A stretch of DNA of 64,000 nucleotides. Origin: Hymenobacter aquaticus. Its GTDB lineage: Bacteria; Bacteroidota; Bacteroidia; Cytophagales; Hymenobacteraceae. Positions 59,670 to 64,000 of the stretch are shown in pieces. Where the stretch lies: contig NZ_SRLC01000002.1 of assembly GCF_004765605.1 (NCBI RefSeq), forward strand, positions 1,612,001 through 1,676,000, in the 5' to 3' direction. Under the pieces are notes generated by a model. That model did no database searches, was not told the origin of the DNA, and was given only the letters and a program-made list of their open reading frames with translations. The position numbers were made by a program, and so were the translations under genes. Each line of letters opens with the position of its first letter. Positions within the stretch are counted from its first letter, which is position 1.

Positions 59670-60635
59670 TTACAGGTACAGGCCCGGCACCAGATAGTTG
59701 CGCACGTAGTCGTCGATGCCGTCTTCGAGCTTGGTGAAGGGCCGGTCGTAGCCGATGCTGCGCAGCTTGCTCATGTCGGCCTGGGTGAAGTACTGGTAGG
59801 TGTCGCGGATGTCCTCGGGCGTGTCGCGGAAGCGGATGTCGGCGGGGCGGTCCAGGGCTTTGAACGTGTTCAGGGTCAGATCCAGGAAGGTGCGCGCCTC
59901 GCCGGTGCCCAGGTTGTAGATGCCCGAGTGCTGGCGGTTCTGCATCAGAAAGAAGCACACTTCCACCAGGTCCTTCACGTACACGAAGTCGCGCTGCTGC
60001 TCGCCGTCGGCGTAATCGGGGTTGTGGGAGCGGAACAGCGTCATGGAGCCGTGCTGCCGGATCTGCTCGAAGGCATGGAAAATCACCGAAGCCATGCGGC
60101 CCTTGTGGTACTCGTTGGGCCCGTACACGTTGAAAAACTTCAGGCCGGCCCAGAAAAACGGCTTTTCCGCCTGCTGCACGGCCCAGTTGTCGAAGTCGTT
60201 CTTCGAGTCGCCGTAAGGGTTCAGGGGGCGCAGCAGGGGCAGCAGGGCGTCGTCGTCGGAGTAGCCCAGCGTGCCCGAGCCGTAGGTGGCCGCCGAGGAG
60301 GCATACACCAGCGGCAGCTGATACTGGCAGCAGGCCCGCCACATTTTCTGCGAGTACTCCACGTTGAGCAGGTCGAAGATGGCCTTGTCCTGCTCGGTGG
60401 TGTCGGTGCGGGCCCCGAGGTGGAAGATGAACTCCACCTGCTCGTGGTTTTGGTCGAGCCAGTCGAAAAACTCGTTGCGGTCCACGTACTCGCGCAGGCG
60501 CTTGCCTTTCAGGTTGGCGAGCTTGCGCTCCACGGCGAAATTATCCACCACGACAATGTCGTTGAAGTTGGCGGCGTTCAGGCGGGTAACAAGGCAGCTG
60601 GCAATAAAGCCGGCCGCTCCGGTGACAACAATCAT
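59670..60635 (-). CDS. hldD: ADP-L-glycero-D-manno-heptose 6-epimerase
   Basis: 321 residues from ATG 60635. Extended SDR features: MIVVTGAAGFIASCLVTRLN (cofactor loop), FHLGARTDTTE, VYASSAATYGSGTLGYSDDD and the active-site Tyr-x-x-x-Lys in NPYGDSKNDFD. LKFFNVYGPNEYHKGRMASV and RDFVYVKDLVEVC are diagnostic for HldD/RfaD. It makes the ADP-L,D-heptose used for the lipopolysaccharide inner core. Monocistronic, with its own promoter and terminator. lpxB in the same window also serves lipopolysaccharide synthesis. Confidence 0.94.
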   Translation of the reverse strand: MIVVTGAAGFIASCLVTRLNAANFNDIVVVDNFAVERKLANLKGKRLREYVDRNEFFDWLDQNHEQVEFIFHLGARTDTTEQDKAIFDLLNVEYSQKMWRACCQYQLPLVYASSAATYGSGTLGYSDDDALLPLLRPLNPYGDSKNDFDNWAVQQAEKPFFWAGLKFFNVYGPNEYHKGRMASVIFHAFEQIRQHGSMTLFRSHNPDYADGEQQRDFVYVKDLVEVCFFLMQNRQHSGIYNLGTGEARTFLDLTLNTFKALDRPADIRFRDTPEDIRDTYQYFTQADMSKLRSIGYDRPFTKLEDGIDDYVRNYLVPGLYL

Positions 60636-60652
60636 AAGGCTGATATTTTGGC

Positions 60653-60660
60653 CAAAAGTA
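60653..60660 (-). promoter_or_regulatory. -7 box of hldD
   Basis: The minus strand reads TACTTTTG, an exact TAnnTTTG match ending 17 nt before the ATG at 60635. Confidence 0.6.
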
Positions 60661-60791
60661 GGGAAAAAGGACGGGTGGGTGCGCAGTAATGGTTCCGACA
60701 AGCCGGCACTTTGCCCCGACGGTTCCCGCAGAGGTACGCAGTGGTTTGCGCAGAGGACGCAGAGCGCGGCTGAAAAGCAACGGGTCCGCGC

Positions 60792-60799
60792 TACCTTTG
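60792..60799 (+). promoter_or_regulatory. -7 box directly before the BtuF-like gene
   Basis: TACCTTTG, an exact match to TAnnTTTG, is followed by GCCCC and ATG 60805, so the transcript is probably leaderless. Upstream CGCAG-rich words (60727-60770) recall the GxxExxY-cassette repeats. Confidence 0.6.
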
Positions 60800-60804
60800 G
60801 CCCC

Positions 60805-61734
60805 ATGATGCGTTTTCCGTTTCCGCTGTCGACTCTGCTTTGGTCCGCGTTGCTGCTCACTGCCACGGTCGGCTGCCAATCCCACGACCAGCCGGCGGCC
60901 GGCGCCGCGGCCCCGGCCACGCAGCGCGTCACCGACGACGTGGGCCACCAGCTCACCATTCCGGCCCGGCCGCGCCGCATCATGTCGTTGGCCGCCTCGA
61001 TGACCGAAATGCTGTTTGCCGTGGCCGATACCGCCACCATCGTGGCCCGCACCCAGGTGTGCGACTATCCCAAAGCGGCCCTGCGCAAGCAGGTTATCAG
61101 CAGCTACCCGCTCGACCTGGAAGGCCTCGTGGCCCTGCACCCCGACGTGGTGTTTACTACCGAAGGCATTACGTCCCTGGATGATATTGCCCGGCTGGAA
61201 AAGCTCGGTATTCCGGTGTATTGCCAGCGCTACACGTCTGTGGAGGATGTGCTGCGCGGCATCACCGACCTGGGCCGCCTGCTGAACCGCCCCGCCCCGG
61301 CCCGCCACCTCACCGATTCGCTCCGGACCGCGCTACGGGCCGTCGAGCAGCTGCCCCGGCCCGGCCGGCCGCCGGCGGTGCTGGCCATTACCTGGCAGGA
61401 CCCGATTTACGTCTACGGCGAGAATACGCTGTTTACGGATAAAATCCGCCGGGCCGGGGGCCGCAATGCCGTAACCGAGCACTTCGCCCAGCCCTACCCG
61501 GCCCTGACGCGCGAGTACATCCTCAAGCTCAATCCGGAGGTGCTCATCGGCGGCAGCTTCGGCAAGCTGGACAGCACCTTTTTCAAAGCTTACCCCGAGC
61601 TGAAGCGGATCAAGGCGTACCAGAACCACCGGGTCTACGCCGTAACCGGCGACCTGATGGAGCGGCCCAGCCCGCGCGTGGTCGAGTCGGTGCGGGAGCT
61701 GCAACGCCTGATCTGGGCCCCGCCCGCCCCATGA
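60805..61734 (+). CDS. BtuF/FhuD-type ABC importer substrate-binding lipoprotein
   Basis: 309 residues from ATG 60805 (a second ATG follows at 60808). Lipobox LTATVGC. The helical-backbone binding fold is seen in TDDVGHQLTIPARPRRIMSL, DLEGLVALHPDVVFTTEG and the C-terminal EYILKLNPEVLIGGSFG. It binds vitamin B12, haem or a ferric siderophore; the sequence does not decide which. It overlaps the permease gene by 4 nt. Its promoter leaves almost no leader, so a cobalamin riboswitch is excluded here. Confidence 0.9.
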   Translation: MMRFPFPLSTLLWSALLLTATVGCQSHDQPAAGAAAPATQRVTDDVGHQLTIPARPRRIMSLAASMTEMLFAVADTATIVARTQVCDYPKAALRKQVISSYPLDLEGLVALHPDVVFTTEGITSLDDIARLEKLGIPVYCQRYTSVEDVLRGITDLGRLLNRPAPARHLTDSLRTALRAVEQLPRPGRPPAVLAITWQDPIYVYGENTLFTDKIRRAGGRNAVTEHFAQPYPALTREYILKLNPEVLIGGSFGKLDSTFFKAYPELKRIKAYQNHRVYAVTGDLMERPSPRVVESVRELQRLIWAPPAP

Positions 61735-62738
61735 GCCGCCGGGCCGCCCCCTGGATTCTGGCCAGCCTCGCGCTGATGGCCGTGCTGGTCGTGCTGGGGC
61801 TGCGCATCGGCAGCTTCGCCACCGATTACGCCTTTATCGGAAGCACGCTGCTGCATTATAATTCCCACGACCCGGCCCAGCTGGCGTTGGTGGAGCTGCG
61901 GCTGCCGCGCATCGTTATGGCTCTGCTGGCCGGCGGGGGGCTGGCCGTGAGTGGCTACCTGATGCAGGCTATGGTCAACAACGCCCTGGCCGACCCGTAT
62001 CTGCTGGGGACGGCCTCGGGGGCTTCTTTGGGGGCTATTCTGTGCTTTTCCCTGGTGCCCAGCCTCACCGTGGCGGGCCTCTACCTGCCGCCGCTGGCCG
62101 CCCTGGCCGGCGCCCTGGCCACCACGCTGCTGGTGGTGGCGCTGGGCAGCCAGCGGGGCCAGCTGATTCCCGGGCAGCTGCTGCTGGCCGGCGTGGCCAT
62201 CAGCTCCCTCACCGCCGCGCTGGGCGGGCTGCTGTCGTTTCTGGCCAGCTCCGAAGGCCAGCTGCGCACGGTGGTGTTCTGGGCTATGGGCAGCTTCGAG
62301 CGGGCCGGCTGGGACGTGCTGCCGTACCCGGCCGGGGCGTTGGCGGCGGCGCTGTTGCTGCTCGTATTCCTGCAAAAAGACCTCAACGTGCTGCTCCTGG
62401 GCGAGGAGCGGGCCCAGACCCTGGGCGTGCACGTAGCCCGCACCCGCTGGATTCTGGTCGTGACGGCCGCCGCCCTGACCGGCTGCGTGGTGGCCCTGTG
62501 CGGCCCCGTGGGCTTCGTGGGCTTGATGGTGCCCCACCTCACGCGGTGGCTGCTGGGCGTCACGGGCCGGGCCAACCTGCTGTTCTGCGCTCTGCTCGGG
62601 GCCGACTTCCTGCTGGGCTGCGACCTGCTGGCCCGGCTGCTCTACCCGCCGGCCGGTCTGCCCGTTGGTCTTATCACGGCCTTATTCGGCGTACCGTTCT
62701 TCGTATATTTGCTGCGCAAAAAGCGCGTTGCGCTTTAA
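61731..62738 (+). CDS. FecCD/BtuC-type ABC importer permease
   Basis: 335 residues with about ten hydrophobic helices. FecCD signatures: ELRLPRIVMALLAGGGLAVSG, NNALADPYLLGTASGASLGA, and the ATPase-contact region LLLGEERAQTLGV. CGPVGFVGLMVPHLTRWLLG is also typical. ATG 61731 overlaps the stop of the binding-protein gene (ATGA). The expected ATPase gene does not follow; queD is next. The partner ATPase must be encoded elsewhere. Confidence 0.93.
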   Translation: MSRRAAPWILASLALMAVLVVLGLRIGSFATDYAFIGSTLLHYNSHDPAQLALVELRLPRIVMALLAGGGLAVSGYLMQAMVNNALADPYLLGTASGASLGAILCFSLVPSLTVAGLYLPPLAALAGALATTLLVVALGSQRGQLIPGQLLLAGVAISSLTAALGGLLSFLASSEGQLRTVVFWAMGSFERAGWDVLPYPAGALAAALLLLVFLQKDLNVLLLGEERAQTLGVHVARTRWILVVTAAALTGCVVALCGPVGFVGLMVPHLTRWLLGVTGRANLLFCALLGADFLLGCDLLARLLYPPAGLPVGLITALFGVPFFVYLLRKKRVAL

Positions 62739-62748
62739 CCGGGGTCCT

Positions 62749-62802
62749 GGCTGGTTGCGTTAAACGACGGAAAGCCGCCTGTTTTTCAGCACGCAACCAG
62801 CC
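62749..62802. repeat. 12-bp inverted repeat between permease gene and queD
   Basis: GGCTGGTTGCGT (62749-62760) and ACGCAACCAGCC (62791-62802) are perfectly complementary around 30 nt. No T-run follows, so it is not a standard terminator. Confidence 0.5.
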
Positions 62803-62841
62803 GCCAGCAACAGCGGCCCCATCCACTTCAGTACCCAACGA

Positions 62842-63258
62842 ATGATTTACGTCAGCCGGCAGGAGCATTTCAACGCCGCTCATAAGCTCTATAACCCTGC
62901 CTGGACCGAGGAGCGCAACAAGGAAGTGTTCGGCCCCTGCGCCAATACCAACTGGCACGGCCACAACTACGACCTGATTGTGACCGTGAAGGGCCAGCCC
63001 GACCCGGAAACCGGCTTCGTCATCGACCTCAAGCAGCTCAGCACCCTCATCCGGGAGCACATCGTCGACCAGGTCGACCACAAAAACCTCAACCTGGACG
63101 TGCCCTTTATGAAGGACCAGCTAGCCAGCACCGAGAACCTGGTCGTGGCCTTCTGGGAGATTCTGAACCGCGAGATTCCCAAAATTTCCCGCGCCCAGCT
63201 GCACTGCATCAAGCTCTACGAAACGCCCCGCAACTTCGTAGAATACTACGGCGAATAA
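62842..63258 (+). CDS. queD: 6-carboxy-5,6,7,8-tetrahydropterin synthase family protein
   Basis: 138 residues. The zinc site is His14 in FNAAHKL with His39 and His41 in NTNWHGHNY. The catalytic Cys33 lies in FGPCANTNW. DHKNLNLDVPF and the C-terminal LYETPRNFVEYYG complete the family pattern. QueD converts dihydroneopterin triphosphate to carboxytetrahydropterin for queuosine synthesis; 6-pyruvoyl-tetrahydropterin synthase is the close alternative. No other queuosine gene is in the window. Confidence 0.93.
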   Translation: MIYVSRQEHFNAAHKLYNPAWTEERNKEVFGPCANTNWHGHNYDLIVTVKGQPDPETGFVIDLKQLSTLIREHIVDQVDHKNLNLDVPFMKDQLASTENLVVAFWEILNREIPKISRAQLHCIKLYETPRNFVEYYGE

Positions 63259-63260
63259 TC

Positions 63261-63354
63261 AATTCTGAATTATGAATTCTGAAACATGAATTGTCCTGCA
63301 TTACTGGTTCAGCACAAGCCATACTTCAGAATTCATAATTCATAATTCAGAATT
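63261..63354. repeat. Inverted-repeat spacer between queD and lpxB
   Basis: AATTCTGAATTATGAATTC (start of a 23-nt arm, 63261-63283) has its complement at 63325-63354 with an inserted 7-bp unit. It is almost pure AT in a GC-rich genome. Confidence 0.75.
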
Positions 63355-63360
63355 AACTAG

Positions 63361-64000
63361 ATGAAATACTACCTGATTGCGGGTGAGCGTTCCGGCGATT
63401 TCCACGCTTCCCACCTCATGCGCGAGCTGCGCCAGCAGGACCCCGAAGCCGAGTTTCGCGGCTGGGGCGGCGACATGATGCAGGCGCAGGGCGGCACGCT
63501 GGTGCACCACTACCAGGAAATGGCCATTATGGGCTTCTGGGAGGCCGCTACCAGCATCCTCAAGTTTCGGGGCTACCTCAAGGAGTGCCAGCGCGACATC
63601 GAGGCCTACCAGCCCGACGTGGTGATTCTGGTGGATTATGCCGGCTTCAACATGCGGGTGGCCAAGTTTGCCAAGCAGCAGGGCTTCAAAGTATTCTACT
63701 ACATTTCGCCCAAGATCTGGGCCTGGAACCAGGGCCGTGTGCACAAGGTGAAAGCCCTGGTCGACAAGATGTTCGTGATTCTGCCCTTCGAGCAGGAGTT
63801 CTACCAGCGCTTCGACTACCAGGTCGACTACATTGGCAACCCCACCGTGGACGCCATTGCCGAGCACGTGCCCAGCCCCGATTTCTACCAGCGCAACAAC
63901 CTCAATCCGCAGCGGCCCATCATTGCGGTGCTGCCCGGCTCGCGCAAGCAGGAAATCGAGGAGATGCTCTACGAAATGACGGCCATCATCCCGCCGTTTC
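63361..64000 (+). CDS. lpxB: Lipid-A-disaccharide synthase, 3' end cut by window edge
   Basis: 213 codons are visible from ATG 63361. LpxB signatures: MKYYLIAGERSGDFHASHLM, RGWGGDMMQAQGG, MAIMGFWE, VILVDYAGFNMRVAKFAK, YYISPKIWAWNQGR and the start of the donor-site region VLPGSRKQEIEE. It joins UDP-2,3-diacylglucosamine to lipid X, the step that builds the lipid A disaccharide at the inner membrane. The C-terminal half is outside the window. It may be transcribed with queD despite the AT-rich inverted-repeat spacer. Confidence 0.95.
   Translation, partial: MKYYLIAGERSGDFHASHLMRELRQQDPEAEFRGWGGDMMQAQGGTLVHHYQEMAIMGFWEAATSILKFRGYLKECQRDIEAYQPDVVILVDYAGFNMRVAKFAKQQGFKVFYYISPKIWAWNQGRVHKVKALVDKMFVILPFEQEFYQRFDYQVDYIGNPTVDAIAEHVPSPDFYQRNNLNPQRPIIAVLPGSRKQEIEEMLYEMTAIIPPF

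Noticed and set aside
60636..60804. Cobalamin riboswitch before the BtuF-like gene
   Set aside because: The region lacks riboswitch-like helices, and the promoter box lies 5 nt before the ATG, leaving no leader.

Overview
The window looks like chromosomal DNA from a GC-rich member of the Bacteroidota, most likely Cytophagales and close to Hymenobacter. The sequence shows two SusC/SusD pairs, a protein ending in a type IX secretion sorting domain, several exact TAnnTTTG promoter boxes, few Shine-Dalgarno sequences, a eukaryotic-type glycogen branching enzyme and a NagB-LmbE fusion. The genus is an inference. No rRNA, tRNA, CRISPR array, prophage or complete insertion sequence was recognised.

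Layout. 1-8.4 kb: the 3'-truncated gamma-glutamyltransferase gene, then an alpha-glucan cluster (branching enzyme GlgB, an odd half-length GT-B glycosyltransferase, a GH31 alpha-glucosidase). 8.5-10.5 kb: a lipoprotein with three beta-prism repeats, and a gene-poor stretch holding a second copy of that gene's promoter architecture in front of a possible small RNA. 10.5-18.2 kb: a lipase-like hydrolase, a T9SS cargo protein, a rhomboid protease and a neighbour sharing its N-terminal motif, two small disordered proteins, an arylamine N-acetyltransferase and a GHL10-type glycosidase. 18.2-33.8 kb: two SusCD systems on opposite strands around a glucosamine-6-phosphate deaminase/LmbE fusion, followed by a Fur-family regulator and an HGSNAT/NagX-like membrane acyltransferase. 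This looks like uptake and breakdown of an amino-sugar glycan.

33.9-38.0 kb is a one-directional envelope methionine-sulfoxide repair island: exported MsrB, cytochrome b, a Tat-exported YedY/MsrP-like molybdoenzyme, an ECF sigma factor, its zinc-finger anti-sigma factor and exported MsrA. 38-41.6 kb is rich in repeats. It holds a 202-bp near-perfect palindrome with a GCAA microsatellite, a four-unit 11-bp tandem repeat, an acyl-CoA ligase, and a GxxExxY (PD-(D/E)XK-like) gene enclosed by about 57-bp inverted repeats, which looks like a mobile cassette. 41.6-52.4 kb: a NagZ-type GH3 plus serine-hydrolase fusion and assorted metabolic genes. 52.5-59.5 kb: an MBL-fold hydrolase, an HTTM membrane protein near a DCC thiol oxidoreductase, and oxidoreductases. 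59.7-64 kb: heptose epimerase hldD, a BtuF/FecCD-type importer without an ATPase gene, queD and a truncated lpxB.

Three families of palindromic intergenic repeats recur across the window, and several genes have the promoter -7 box only 2-8 nt before the start codon, suggesting leaderless mRNAs. The observations most worth following are the GxxExxY inverted-repeat cassette, the ECF-linked Msr island, the duplicated promoter with its possible unannotated transcript, and the alternating GGTAGTAAA sites between ggt and glgB.
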